A DNA stretch of 64,000 nt from CAWHJB01 sp963698715 (lineage in GTDB: Bacteria > Chloroflexota > Anaerolineae > Anaerolineales > UBA4823): positions 1 through 64,000 of the forward strand of contig CAVORW010000003.1 of assembly GCA_963698715.1 (NCBI GenBank). Direction: 5' to 3'. Shown piece by piece: positions 8,657-17,641 of this stretch. Within the stretch, counting starts at the first letter, position 1. The number at the start of each line of letters is the position of its first letter. The notes under the pieces are model-generated. The model was not told the origin of the DNA. It ran no database searches and worked only from the letters and a program-made list of their open reading frames with translations. Made by a program: the position numbers and the translations under genes.

Positions 8657-10270
8657 TCAGCGGGTGATCTGGTTGACGTAGGGAATCACACCCTGGCATG
8701 GCTCAGTGAAATAATTCGACACCTGATCCCAGGAAAGTTCACCGGTTCTCTCCCAGGAATTGTGAATGGCATAAGATACACAACCGGGCCCAGCGTGATA
8801 ATTGGCAACGGTTAAGCGCCAGAGGTCTTCATAGCTGCTGACTTCACCCGGAATACTCTCGGTGGCAGTAAAGATCAACTGGCTGATCTGCTGGCAATTG
8901 GCTTCCAGCGTATCGGAAAATAGGCTGACGCTGAAGTCGACGTTGGTGAGATCGATCCCTGTTGGGCAGTCCGAACAATCCGATTTGGCTTCAACAGCCA
9001 GAGCACCCCGCAAAATAGCCTGATTATCACTGGAGAGGCGCAGGTAGCCGCCTGCACAGGCGTCCTGAGCCAGAACCAGGGGGCAGAACTGGCCATAAAA
9101 GGAGGGGTTCCACAGCAAAACACTGTCCACACCATTGTCTGTAAGCTGCCCCAGCCCAAACTCGTTTTTCACCCGGAAAACACCCGGCCAGAACTGGCTT
9201 TCCTGTGCGAACAGATTTTTCATTAGCTGCGCCGGTACCCCGCTTTCTTTGGCGACCTCGATGATGCGATCATCGAACTGGTTCTGCCATTCTTCGACCA
9301 TGGGCTGGGCCTGCTCCAGGCCGCAGGCGTCAGCATAACCGTTAGGCAGCAACCCCCCAGATGGGCAGCTGGTTGCGTCCACTAATTCCTGGGCAATCAA
9401 TCTGCCAGCAAGGTAATAATAGGGAGCATCGGAGGCGAGCAGCTCTATGTGATCCGGAGTAGATAGCCAGGTGGGTGGGGACCCGACAGTTGGAAAGGAA
9501 TCCCAAATGCGGGCGCAGCTGGCTATTTCGGCGCCTCTCCATTGTGTGCTGATCACATCCACATACCAACCGCCTCCGCCTGGCACATTCGATACCCCGG
9601 TATCAATCACTCGCACCTGGGCGGTGTAGGTCTCAGATACGTCCCCGAAGCTGGAATTGGCCCAAAATTCAACCCGTAACCCTTCCATGCCGGTTGTTCG
9701 CAGAGGAATCGTGCAAAGCGCCGAATCGCAAAGGAATGGATCACCGTTAATAAAGCCTTCTATTGATATGATGTATTCATTTGGGAGAGGCTCATCTGCG
9801 GTGAGCTGCAGGGAGGGGATTTCAGCACAACGATTTTCGGGAGGTTGAGGTGTACAGCCCTCCAGGTTGACCCAAACTACTGGCGGGGGCAGGTCAACAA
9901 CGACCTCGCGCTCGCGCGGTGTGGATGCAACCAGATGTAGATAGAGGCCAGAACACAAGGTAGTGGTTTTTTTGCCGTCTTTAACAACTTTGCAAGGTGG
10001 AGTGCTCTGCCATTGCTGGCTTATGTCTGTTCCGCAAGCCGAGAAGACTTCCTCGGCTGTTGGCAGACCTTCATGATCAGCTTTCACACGGCACAGAATC
10101 TGATTGTCGGTCCAGCGGATCAGCCACCATTCGTATTCAGTGTAGGAGACAACGATCGTTTGCTGGCGACTTGGGCTTTGCGCGTTGGCCTTTCTTTCCT
10201 GTAATACCAGAGCCGCAAACAGGATTAGAAGAGCGAAGCATGCGACCAAGGCGCGTCTTGATATCGTCAT
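8657..10270 (-). CDS. Secreted protein with lytic-transglycosylase-like C-terminal domain
   Basis: The 537-aa protein begins with a signal peptide (hydrophobic 7-22, cleavage probably after KANAQS). Residues 35-300 are a Cys-containing extracellular region of no known family. The part around 325-537 resembles an SLT/lysozyme-like fold: a candidate catalytic Glu near 357 in FAQESQF, FGLGQLTDNG like the GLMQ motif, and ANYHAGPGCV like the NYNAG motif of family-1 lytic transglycosylases. Several Cys in the domain suggest disulfides. It would cleave or bind cell-wall glycan, although the spacing between motifs is longer than usual because of an insert. The promoter (10280-10308) puts the transcript start within 2-3 nt of the ATG. 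Confidence 0.75.
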   Translation of the reverse strand: MTISRRALVACFALLILFAALVLQERKANAQSPSRQQTIVVSYTEYEWWLIRWTDNQILCRVKADHEGLPTAEEVFSACGTDISQQWQSTPPCKVVKDGKKTTTLCSGLYLHLVASTPREREVVVDLPPPVVWVNLEGCTPQPPENRCAEIPSLQLTADEPLPNEYIISIEGFINGDPFLCDSALCTIPLRTTGMEGLRVEFWANSSFGDVSETYTAQVRVIDTGVSNVPGGGGWYVDVISTQWRGAEIASCARIWDSFPTVGSPPTWLSTPDHIELLASDAPYYYLAGRLIAQELVDATSCPSGGLLPNGYADACGLEQAQPMVEEWQNQFDDRIIEVAKESGVPAQLMKNLFAQESQFWPGVFRVKNEFGLGQLTDNGVDSVLLWNPSFYGQFCPLVLAQDACAGGYLRLSSDNQAILRGALAVEAKSDCSDCPTGIDLTNVDFSVSLFSDTLEANCQQISQLIFTATESIPGEVSSYEDLWRLTVANYHAGPGCVSYAIHNSWERTGELSWDQVSNYFTEPCQGVIPYVNQITR

Positions 10271-10279
10271 CTTGGAGTA

Positions 10280-10308
10280 ACAATACCATCTTCAATCTGG
10301 CTTGTCAA
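10280..10308 (-). promoter_or_regulatory. Sigma-70 promoter, near-leaderless, for the transglycosylase-like gene
   Basis: On minus, TTGACA (10308-10303), a 17-nt spacer and TATTGT (10285-10280) precede the ATG at 10270 by 9 nt. The bases between (TACTCCAAG) are not a Shine-Dalgarno, so the mRNA leader should be 0-3 nt. Confidence 0.75.
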
Positions 10309-10454
10309 CACTGATTTCTTCCTAATTATTTAATTCATTTAATTACGCATTTCTAAACCGGGTTACCCTTCAACAAACGGTGAACCACCGTTTTGCCCAT
10401 CCCACCCTGAAGCTGGGGGATTCTTTAATTTACCTGAAATTTCGGAGACCTCAC

Positions 10455-10483
10455 TTGATTCAGCTTGATCCCCGTGATACACT
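10455..10483 (+). promoter_or_regulatory. Leaderless sigma-70 promoter of the pseudo-receiver gene
   Basis: TTGATT (10455-10460), a 17-nt spacer and TACACT (10478-10483) end 6 nt before the ATG at 10490. The predicted start of transcription coincides with the start codon, and there is no Shine-Dalgarno. Confidence 0.7.
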
Positions 10484-10489
10484 CTACCT

Positions 10490-11686
10490 ATGGCTGTTTC
10501 GGTTCTGATTGTCACGCCCACAACCGCCTTTGGGGAAATAATCCGGCAAGCGCTGACTGAAGATGGCGGATACCGGCCAGTATTGGTGTTCGACGCTCAG
10601 GAAGCCATGCGGCATGCCAGTAAGCACTCATTTGAGGTTGTGATTCTGGATACTGATTTGCGCGAACCGCCCCTGGTTGAATTGGAACAGGCTCTGCGTA
10701 GAACATCGCCTTCTATGCGGCTGGTTGTGATACCCCGGAAGGGCGATCCGAATTTGTCCGGCCTTTCGCCGGATCTGTTCCTCACCAAGCCATTTTACAT
10801 GCCAGATTTGCTTGAAAAGTTGGATGAAATCCTTTCTCCGATCCCGGTGTATGTCAGTGAAAAGATCCGCCATGAGCTGGCTGCGGATGGACATCCAGCA
10901 GCCAGCCGGAACAGACTTATGGGAGGGCAGGAGGTGCCGCCCTGGCTGGAAGATGTCACCCGGGTGGCCCAGCATCTTACTCGCCTATCTCTCGAGACGG
11001 CTGCGCAGGCTTCCTTGATTACCAGGGACAGCGAGTTGTGGGCCTATGCCGGGCACCTGCCGCAGGAGGCGGCTAGCGAGCTGGCAGCTGCGGTGCTGAA
11101 GGACTACGACTGGAGCGTTGGCGCCAGCCCAGCTGTTCTCAATGGCGACCTGGCCCGTTTCATCCATCTGGAATCGACAGACTGCGACTATATGTTATAT
11201 ACAACTGGGTTGGGCGATAAAATGGTGCTGGCGATGGCTTTCGATGCCCAAATGCCCTTTAGCAAGATGAGGGCTCAGACTGGCAGTCTTGCACGCGCCC
11301 TGGCTTCTCCGCCTGCTCAGGATCAAAATCTCCTGGCCTCCCTGGATGAAGATAAGGAATCCGACCTGGATGAAGCCACAGATGCCTGGATCCCGGAGCC
11401 CGAGTTAGATCAACGTCTAGTTGATCGGCTTGCCCAGCCGTTTATGGCCCAGGACGATATTGTGCCCCCGTCTCCTCCAATACCTCAGCCCTCAGGACGG
11501 ATCTACTCAACAAGCGCCCGTTCAGAGATCGATGAGCTGGCCCCGCAGATTGGCTTTCAAAACCAGGAGACAGAATATTGGCAGCCGCAGGCTGAGTTCT
11601 GGCGCACCCAGCCCGATTGGTCAGTCAGCAGTCCAGCCTGGCGCCCAGCCAGAGACCGTAATCGCAGCGAACGTTTCACCGGATGA
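10490..11686 (+). CDS. Pseudo-receiver and roadblock-like domain protein
   Basis: The 398-aa protein opens with a CheY-like receiver fold (about 1-120) that has the phospho-acceptor position Asp54 (VVILDTDL) and the conserved Lys100 (FLTKPF). The usual acidic pair after strand 1 is replaced by VTPT, so magnesium binding and phosphorylation are doubtful. Residues about 150-275 resemble a roadblock/LC7 fold (LSLETAAQASLITRDSEL, then FIHLESTDCDYMLYT, then MVLAMAFD), which often partners small GTPases. The rest is a Pro-rich, acidic, disordered region. The frame stops at 11686, exactly where a Y1-transposase-like domain continues one frame over, so this may be the front of a longer broken protein. 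It lies directly upstream of polA. Confidence 0.7.
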   Translation: MAVSVLIVTPTTAFGEIIRQALTEDGGYRPVLVFDAQEAMRHASKHSFEVVILDTDLREPPLVELEQALRRTSPSMRLVVIPRKGDPNLSGLSPDLFLTKPFYMPDLLEKLDEILSPIPVYVSEKIRHELAADGHPAASRNRLMGGQEVPPWLEDVTRVAQHLTRLSLETAAQASLITRDSELWAYAGHLPQEAASELAAAVLKDYDWSVGASPAVLNGDLARFIHLESTDCDYMLYTTGLGDKMVLAMAFDAQMPFSKMRAQTGSLARALASPPAQDQNLLASLDEDKESDLDEATDAWIPEPELDQRLVDRLAQPFMAQDDIVPPSPPIPQPSGRIYSTSARSEIDELAPQIGFQNQETEYWQPQAEFWRTQPDWSVSSPAWRPARDRNRSERFTG

Positions 11687-11699
11687 CGCGTCTGGCTTA

Positions 11700-12122
11700 T
11701 TGGCTGCAGCGGCGGCTACGTCCATCTGGCATCGCTTGAGCTTCGCCCTGGTGCTGCTGCCGCGCCTGCCACATCATTTCATCACCGGCGATCTTTCCGA
11801 CCAGCTGGCTGATACGATCCAGAGCCTGAGTGTTGCCTTCGGGTGGCGATTGGAACATCTTTCGGTGCGCCCCGAGTATCTGCTCTTGATCGTTGCTCTG
11901 CCCCCGGAAATGTCTCCAGAAATCATGGTTGCGAATCTTAAAATATATACTTCTCGTTGGATTTTTGACGATTTCCCGCGGCTGGGTCGTGAAAATCCAT
12001 CCGGCGATTTCTGGGCGCCGGGATACTTACTGATTACAGCAAACCAGCCTCCAGCCCAACAGGTCGTGAAAACTTTTATCGAACAAACCCGGCGAGTTCA
12101 AGGCATACCTGGCCGGAAATAA
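11700..12122 (+). CDS. Degenerate IS200-type (Y1/HUH) domain, out-of-frame continuation
   Basis: This frame is open from before 11640 to 12122 but has no ATG in the conserved part. TTG at 11700 is only the first possible start, and no Shine-Dalgarno is seen. The about 140 residues follow the IS200/REP-associated tyrosine transposase fold: FALVLLPRLPHHF as strand 1, GWRLEHLSVRPEYLLLIVALP where the HUH strand should be, then SPEIMVANLKIYTSRWIF (normally ivk.lKg.sSr), FWAPGYLLIT and a final helix FIEQTRRVQG. The HUH histidines are lost (EYLLLI) and the catalytic Tyr helix has Phe instead, so it cannot be an active transposase. It was probably recruited as a fused domain of the preceding protein, and the frame break is a mutation, a sequence error or programmed. 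Confidence 0.6.
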   Translation: MAAAAATSIWHRLSFALVLLPRLPHHFITGDLSDQLADTIQSLSVAFGWRLEHLSVRPEYLLLIVALPPEMSPEIMVANLKIYTSRWIFDDFPRLGRENPSGDFWAPGYLLITANQPPAQQVVKTFIEQTRRVQGIPGRK

Positions 12123-12132
12123 CAGGTGTTTT

Positions 12133-14925
12133 ATGCCCCCAACCCTATACATGATTGATGGCCATGCACTGGCTTACCGTACTTATTATGCGCTCACGCG
12201 TGGCTCTTCAACTGCTTTTCTGACCAGTGAAGGCGAACCTACAGCTGGAGTTTTCGGGTTTACGAGTGTGCTGCTGCGCATCCTGGAACAAGAACAACCG
12301 GATTATCTGGTGGTTGTTTTTGATACCGGGCGCACATTCCGAGACGATCTTTTCCCAGAATATAAGGGCACTCGCGAGAAAATGCCGGATGATCTGGTGA
12401 CCCAAATGGCCCGCGTCCGCCAGATTGTGGATGCTTTCGATATTCCGAGGCTGGAGATGGAGGGCTATGAAGCGGATGATGTGCTCGGTAGCGTCGCCCG
12501 CAAGGCTGCCCAGGATGGCCTGGGGGTTAAAATCATCACCGGCGACCGCGATTTACTCCAGCTTGTTACTGACCGGATCATAGTCAACTTGCCAGGCCGT
12601 TCACTTTCGGATGCCAGGGATTATTTTCCAGACGATGTTGTTGAATATCTTGGTGTCCCGGCCCGTCAGGTCATTGATTACAAAGCGCTGGTTGGGGATA
12701 AATCTGACAATATTCCTGGCGTTACCGGCGTTGGGGAGAAAACCGCCATCTCGTTGTTGCAGCAATTTGACTCCCTGGATGAGATTTATGCCCATCTGGA
12801 CGAGCTTTCTGGTTCTGTGCGTAAAAAACTGGAAGCTGGCCGCGAGAATGCCTACTTGAGCCAGAAATTAGCCACGATTGTACAGGATCTGGAAGTGCCA
12901 TTTAAGCTGGAACGTGCCCGCCCCGACCATATTCAGCCTGACAAAGTTGAAGCACTCTTCCGAGAGTTGGAATTTCGAACCTTGATGGACCGGTTTGGCG
13001 CACTGATGGAGTCTTATGGTAAGCGCCTGAGTTCACACGGACAGCAATTGTCGATGTTTAGCTCCCCGGCGGCCTATGAAGCGGCTGAAAAAGTTGTGGA
13101 TGTTGAGCAAGCTGCCATCCTGGTGGATACCCCAGACGCTTTGCAGGAGCTCGTCGAACAGTTGAACTCGGCGGAAGTGATTGCCTTCGATACTGAGACC
13201 ACTTCAACCGATCAGATGAGAGCCGACCTGGTAGGGATCTCCCTGGCAGTGCAGCCGGGCCTGGGCTATTACATCCCGGTCGGTCATCACGACGGGCAGC
13301 AGCTGCCGTTAGAGACCGTTCTGGATGCAATCCGGGGGCCAATGACGGATGCCTCCATTCCAAAGGCTGGTCATAACCTGAAGTATGATTTTATCCTGCT
13401 CGCCCGCTATGGACTCAGGGTCGAACCACTGCATTTTGATTCGATGATTGCTGAATGGTTGATCAACCCGGCCTCGCGGAATCTGGGCCTGAAAAACCTG
13501 GCCTGGGTGCGTCAGAATGTGCACATGACCCCCATAGAAGATTTGATCGGTAAGGGCAAGGGCCAGCTGACTATGGCGGAAGTTGCAATCCCCGAAGCTG
13601 CGAAATACGCCGCTGCAGATGCGGAAGTCATATTGCGCCTTAAGCCGGAGCTTGAAAAGGAGTTGGATGGGGCGCAGGCGCGAAAATTGCTGGATGAGCT
13701 GGAGATGCCGCTGGTGGAAGTCTTGGCGGATATGGAGATGGAAGGCATCGCCCTGGACACGGATTTTCTGGCCGAGATGTCGGCCGAGCTGACCGAGCGC
13801 CTGAACGAAATTGAGATCCAGGTGCAGGAGGCTGTCGGCGAGCCGTTTAATTTAAATTCGCCCCAGCAGCTTTCTGTCGCCCTGTTTGAGCAATTAAAGC
13901 TGGAGCCGCCCGAACGTAAACGCACTGCTAGTGGATATTACTCTACTGCAGTTGGTGTGCTAGAAGCGCTCAGCGGCCAACATCCGGTCGTGGATTTGGT
14001 GCTCGAGTATCGTGAGCTATCCAAATTAAAATCCACCTATCTGGATGCCTTGCCGCTCCAGGTGAATCCAATGACTGGAAGGGTGCATACTTCTTATAAC
14101 CAAACCGGTTCAGTGACGGGCAGGATCGCATCCTCGGATCCGAACCTGCAAAATATTCCTATTCGGACTGAATTGGGTCGTAAGGTAAGGCATGCTTTTG
14201 TGGCCTCCCCCGAACATGTGCTGTTGGGAGTAGATTATTCCCAGGTCGAGCTGCGGATTGTTGCGCATATTGCCGACGATCAGGCTATGCTGGCGGCCTT
14301 CCGGTCTGGGCAGGATATCCATGCCACCACAGCTGCAGCAATTTACAATGTTCCACTTGCAGAAGTCAACAAGGATCAACGCAGGCGCGCCAAGGGCATC
14401 AATTTTGGGCTGATCTATGGAATGAGCGCATTTGGCTTGACGCGCTATACCGACCTCACCTTGGCCGAATCGGAAGATTTCATGCAGGCGTATTTCCAGC
14501 AGTTTCCTGGCGTTAAAGCATACCTGGATGGCATCCGGCGTCTGGCAGCCGAACAGGGTTATGTAGAAACATTGATGGGCCGGCGCCGCTACTTTCCTGG
14601 CTTGAAAAATCAGAGTAATTACAATATCCGCAACCGCGAAGAAAGGGAGGCGATTAACTCCCCCATTCAAGGCACGGCTGCCGATATTATGAAACTCGCC
14701 ATGCTTCGCATCCCGCCAGCCCTGAAGGAAGCCGGTTTATCTGCCCGCATGCTGCTGCAAGTTCATGACGAAGTCGTGCTGGAGTGTCCACGGGACGAAC
14801 TGGAGAAAACTGCCAGGCTGGTCCGTCAGGTGATGGAAAATGCTTATCGGTTGAATGCGCCTCTGCGGACTGAGGCGCGTTTCGGACGCAATTGGGGCGT
14901 GATGGAGCCAGTGCCATACAACTAA
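12133..14925 (+). CDS. polA: DNA polymerase I
   Basis: The 930-aa protein has all three domains. The 5'-3' exonuclease (1-290) has MIDGHALAYRTYYAL, GYEADDVLGS and ITGDRDLLQL with GDKSDNIPGV. The 3'-5' proofreading domain (about 325-510) keeps its metal ligands: DTET, GHNLKYDF and YAAADAE. The family A polymerase domain (about 520-930) has DPNLQNIPIRTELGR (motif 1), DYSQVELRIVAHI (motif A), RRAKGINFGLIYGM (motif B, O helix) and QVHDEVVLE (motif C). An intact proofreading domain is notable because many thermophilic relatives have lost it. The protein repairs DNA and removes RNA primers. A weak AGGTG precedes the ATG. It starts 10 nt after the Y1-like frame, so it is probably co-transcribed from 10455. 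Confidence 0.97.
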   Translation: MPPTLYMIDGHALAYRTYYALTRGSSTAFLTSEGEPTAGVFGFTSVLLRILEQEQPDYLVVVFDTGRTFRDDLFPEYKGTREKMPDDLVTQMARVRQIVDAFDIPRLEMEGYEADDVLGSVARKAAQDGLGVKIITGDRDLLQLVTDRIIVNLPGRSLSDARDYFPDDVVEYLGVPARQVIDYKALVGDKSDNIPGVTGVGEKTAISLLQQFDSLDEIYAHLDELSGSVRKKLEAGRENAYLSQKLATIVQDLEVPFKLERARPDHIQPDKVEALFRELEFRTLMDRFGALMESYGKRLSSHGQQLSMFSSPAAYEAAEKVVDVEQAAILVDTPDALQELVEQLNSAEVIAFDTETTSTDQMRADLVGISLAVQPGLGYYIPVGHHDGQQLPLETVLDAIRGPMTDASIPKAGHNLKYDFILLARYGLRVEPLHFDSMIAEWLINPASRNLGLKNLAWVRQNVHMTPIEDLIGKGKGQLTMAEVAIPEAAKYAAADAEVILRLKPELEKELDGAQARKLLDELEMPLVEVLADMEMEGIALDTDFLAEMSAELTERLNEIEIQVQEAVGEPFNLNSPQQLSVALFEQLKLEPPERKRTASGYYSTAVGVLEALSGQHPVVDLVLEYRELSKLKSTYLDALPLQVNPMTGRVHTSYNQTGSVTGRIASSDPNLQNIPIRTELGRKVRHAFVASPEHVLLGVDYSQVELRIVAHIADDQAMLAAFRSGQDIHATTAAAIYNVPLAEVNKDQRRRAKGINFGLIYGMSAFGLTRYTDLTLAESEDFMQAYFQQFPGVKAYLDGIRRLAAEQGYVETLMGRRRYFPGLKNQSNYNIRNREEREAINSPIQGTAADIMKLAMLRIPPALKEAGLSARMLLQVHDEVVLECPRDELEKTARLVRQVMENAYRLNAPLRTEARFGRNWGVMEPVPYN

Positions 14926-15031
14926 CTGCCTGTTATCAACAATGCAAACATTTCAACTTTGAAATGGCCAATTTAAGCCAGTATTCAGGTTAAAATAATC
15001 AGGGTTCTCTATCTGCAGAAATTTGCGTGAA

Positions 15032-15060
15032 TTGACCTGCCGATAATCCTGTTTTAAACT
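15032..15060 (+). promoter_or_regulatory. Sigma-70 promoter of the large TPR gene
   Basis: TTGACC (15032-15037), a 17-nt spacer and TAAACT (15055-15060) give a predicted start near 15067, leaving a leader of about 108 nt before the ATG at 15175. It lies in the gap after polA. The rest of that gap contains nothing I recognise. Confidence 0.65.
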
Positions 15061-15174
15061 GCTGGCCTGGAAATCTCGTCATCATCGTTGGTTGTGACTT
15101 TTATTGAATTTCATCGGCCGGCAGAAATAATACCCGATCTGGCTGGTGTACCGGGTTTGCTTCATGGAGCTGGA

Positions 15175-17514
15175 ATGAGCGGAAATCACGAACTCTTTCA
15201 TCAATCAATGAGTCAAGGGCATTCGGCTGCCTGGGAACAAAACTGGTATAAAGCCGCAGCACTTTATCGTCAGGCTCTGGAGGAATTCCCGGAAGACCCC
15301 CAGGCGCTGACCAGCCTTGGATTAGCTTTATACGAACAGAAGAAATATGAAGAAGCGCTGACTTATTACCAGCAGGCTGCAAAAATCTCCAAAGAAGATC
15401 CGATCCCAATGGAGAAAGTTGCTGAATTGTTGGAAAAGTTGGGGAACGAGCTAAACGCCGCCCGAACCTATCTGCGGGCAGCTGAGCTTTATCTAAAAAA
15501 CCGGGAAGTGATTAAGGCACTTGAGAATTGGAACCAGGTGATCCAGCTGGATCCGGATAATATCACCGCCCATACCCGCCTGGCTGGCGTATATGAACGT
15601 ATAGGAGAGAGCCAGCGTGCCGCGAGTGAATATCTGGCTGTTGCCGGCCTGGCACAGCACGCGGGCGATATGGAGAGGGCAGTCCGATCTGTCAATCAAG
15701 CCTTACAGATCATGCCCAATCACAGCGAAGCGATTCAAGCCCTGACCTTACTTCGCGATTATAAGGATCTGCCTAAACCCACCCGGCCTACAGGCAGGTC
15801 GCGTAAAGGGACCTCACCCCTTAAGCTATCCCAGGTCCCCCAGCTTGAAGGCCCAAAAGCACCCGGCGAACAGGCTGAGCGAGGCACCGATCCGGTCACA
15901 CAAGCCAGCCAGCGGGCACTTGCAGCGATCGCCGGCATGTTGTTCGATTTTCCTGAAGATCATCTGGATGACCAGCCTGGGCAACGCGATCTGGTTGCTA
16001 TTACGCGAGGCAAAGGCAAGGCTCCCAAGGAAATGGACCGGACAAAGATTGTACTTCACCTCGGCCAGGTCGTAGATTTGCAGAGCAACGAGCAGTATGC
16101 CCAGGCTGCCGAAGAGCTGGAGCGCGCGATTGAGGCTGGCCTTATTAACCCGGCAGTGTATTTTGATTTAGGTTATCTATATTACTTGCTGGGCAAGGAA
16201 GCGGAAGCTTATTCCAACCTGCAGTACGCAGTGAAAAGCCGTCAGTATGCCCTGGCAGGCCATCTATTGATGGGTGAGGTGCTGCGTAATAAAGGCCGCT
16301 TAAAAGATGGCTCGATTGAATATTTGGAAGCTCTGCGCCAGGCCGACTCCCAGGTTGTGCCGGAAAATAAGGCCGAAGACCTGCTGCAGTTGTACGAACC
16401 GATTATTGAAGCCCATCGGCATGATGATGACGCCGAGTTCCAGGCTCGTCTGTGCGAGAATGTCTCCGGCTTGCTGATGCGTCCTGACTGGCGCGATCAG
16501 ATGGTGAGGGCTCGCACACAGATGCCAGTCCAGGGCAGCGAAACTCCTGTTATCCCGCTTGCGGAGATCTTAACCGAAGCGCGCAGCAGCCAGGTCGTAG
16601 ATTCTCTGGGGACCATCTACCAGCTTGCCAATAGCGGTAATTTGCGCTCGGCAATGGAAGAGTCTTTTTACGCGATCCAGTATGCGCCCACGTACCTGCC
16701 GCTTCACACCTATATGGGAGAGCTGCTGGTCAAACAGGGGTTGGTTCAGGATGCAATTGCTAAACTGCTGGCTGTAGCCCGCACTTATAATACCCGCGGA
16801 GAAACTCATCGGGCTGTAGATGTTTACCGCAGGATCATCGATTTTGCCCCGATGGACCTGTCGGCGCGCAATTCCCTGATCGATCAGCTGATTTCGATGG
16901 GCCAGGTAACCGATGCAATTAACGAGTATATGGAACTGGCAGATGTGTATTACAGCCTGGCCGATCTGGATATGACCCGCAAAACCTATTCGGATGCATT
17001 GAGGCAGGCTCAAACTTCTCGCCTGGATCGTTCATGGCGAGTCCAGGTGCTGCACCGCATGGCTGATATCGACTTGCAAAGCCTGGATTGGCGCCAGGCG
17101 CTGCGGATTTTCGAACAAATCCGGACCCTGGATCCCGATGACGAGAAATCCCGATCCAGCCTGATTGAGTTAAACTTCCGCCTGGGCCAGGAGCAGAATG
17201 CCCTGGCGGAGCTGGATGATTTTCTCAGACATCTGGCCAGCACAGGTCAGCGAAAAAAGGCCCAAACTTTCCTGGAAGTCCTGGTGAAGGAGAATCCGGA
17301 ACGAGCCGCGGTCCGTCGGCGTCTGGCGGAATTATATCGCCAGACTGGTATGCGCACTCAGGCGATCGAAGAACTGGATAAGATTGGTGAAGCGCTGCTG
17401 GAAAGCGGGGATCGAGCCGGAGCGCTCAAGGTAATTGAAGATATCCTGGGCCTGAATCCGCCCAATGCGATCGATTACCAGAATTTGCTCAACACACTGC
17501 GTCAAAAACAATAA
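15175..17514 (+). CDS. Large cytoplasmic TPR-repeat protein
   Basis: A 779-aa soluble protein built almost wholly of tetratricopeptide repeats, in two arrays. The first covers about 10-205 (WYKAAALYRQALEEFPEDPQ and following) and the second about 300-775, separated by a Pro/Lys-rich linker around 220-270. There is no signal peptide or membrane helix, so it acts inside the cell as a binding scaffold, partner unknown. An earlier TTG at 15088 would add 29 residues. I prefer the ATG at 15175 because a GGAG stands 5 nt before it and the sequence upstream is not TPR-like. It is transcribed alone and followed by a terminator hairpin. Confidence 0.85.
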   Translation: MSGNHELFHQSMSQGHSAAWEQNWYKAAALYRQALEEFPEDPQALTSLGLALYEQKKYEEALTYYQQAAKISKEDPIPMEKVAELLEKLGNELNAARTYLRAAELYLKNREVIKALENWNQVIQLDPDNITAHTRLAGVYERIGESQRAASEYLAVAGLAQHAGDMERAVRSVNQALQIMPNHSEAIQALTLLRDYKDLPKPTRPTGRSRKGTSPLKLSQVPQLEGPKAPGEQAERGTDPVTQASQRALAAIAGMLFDFPEDHLDDQPGQRDLVAITRGKGKAPKEMDRTKIVLHLGQVVDLQSNEQYAQAAEELERAIEAGLINPAVYFDLGYLYYLLGKEAEAYSNLQYAVKSRQYALAGHLLMGEVLRNKGRLKDGSIEYLEALRQADSQVVPENKAEDLLQLYEPIIEAHRHDDDAEFQARLCENVSGLLMRPDWRDQMVRARTQMPVQGSETPVIPLAEILTEARSSQVVDSLGTIYQLANSGNLRSAMEESFYAIQYAPTYLPLHTYMGELLVKQGLVQDAIAKLLAVARTYNTRGETHRAVDVYRRIIDFAPMDLSARNSLIDQLISMGQVTDAINEYMELADVYYSLADLDMTRKTYSDALRQAQTSRLDRSWRVQVLHRMADIDLQSLDWRQALRIFEQIRTLDPDDEKSRSSLIELNFRLGQEQNALAELDDFLRHLASTGQRKKAQTFLEVLVKENPERAAVRRRLAELYRQTGMRTQAIEELDKIGEALLESGDRAGALKVIEDILGLNPPNAIDYQNLLNTLRQKQ

Positions 17515-17578
17515 GGGGCGTAATCATATCTGGTAAATTAATTTGTTTCCCACAATGAAGGCCTATCTTAAAAGAAAA

Positions 17579-17608
17579 TGTGGTTGGCGGTCCGCACCGC
17601 CAACCACA
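17579..17608. terminator. Bidirectional terminator hairpin, 13-bp stem
   Basis: TGTGGTTGGCGGT (17579-17591) pairs perfectly with 17596-17608 around a 4-nt loop. T4 follows after four bases on plus (AACCTTTT), and on minus the hairpin is followed by CATTTTCTTTT. Convergent genes flank it, so it probably ends both. Confidence 0.8.
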
Positions 17609-17641
17609 AACCTTTTAGGATATATTTTACGTTGATCTGGC

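Noticed and set aside
11421..11699. ATG at 11421 as start of the Y1-like frame
   Set aside because: The 90 residues before the conserved domain are only the shifted reading of the disordered tail of the preceding protein, with no similarity to the domain and no ribosome-binding site.
11700..12122. Active IS200/IS605 insertion sequence
   Set aside because: The HUH histidines and catalytic Tyr are missing, no subterminal hairpins or target TTAC-type ends are seen, and the frame is positioned as a continuation of the upstream protein.
14110..14670. Minus-strand open frame of 186 aa inside polA
   Set aside because: It is antisense to the conserved polymerase domain and shows no recognisable protein features.
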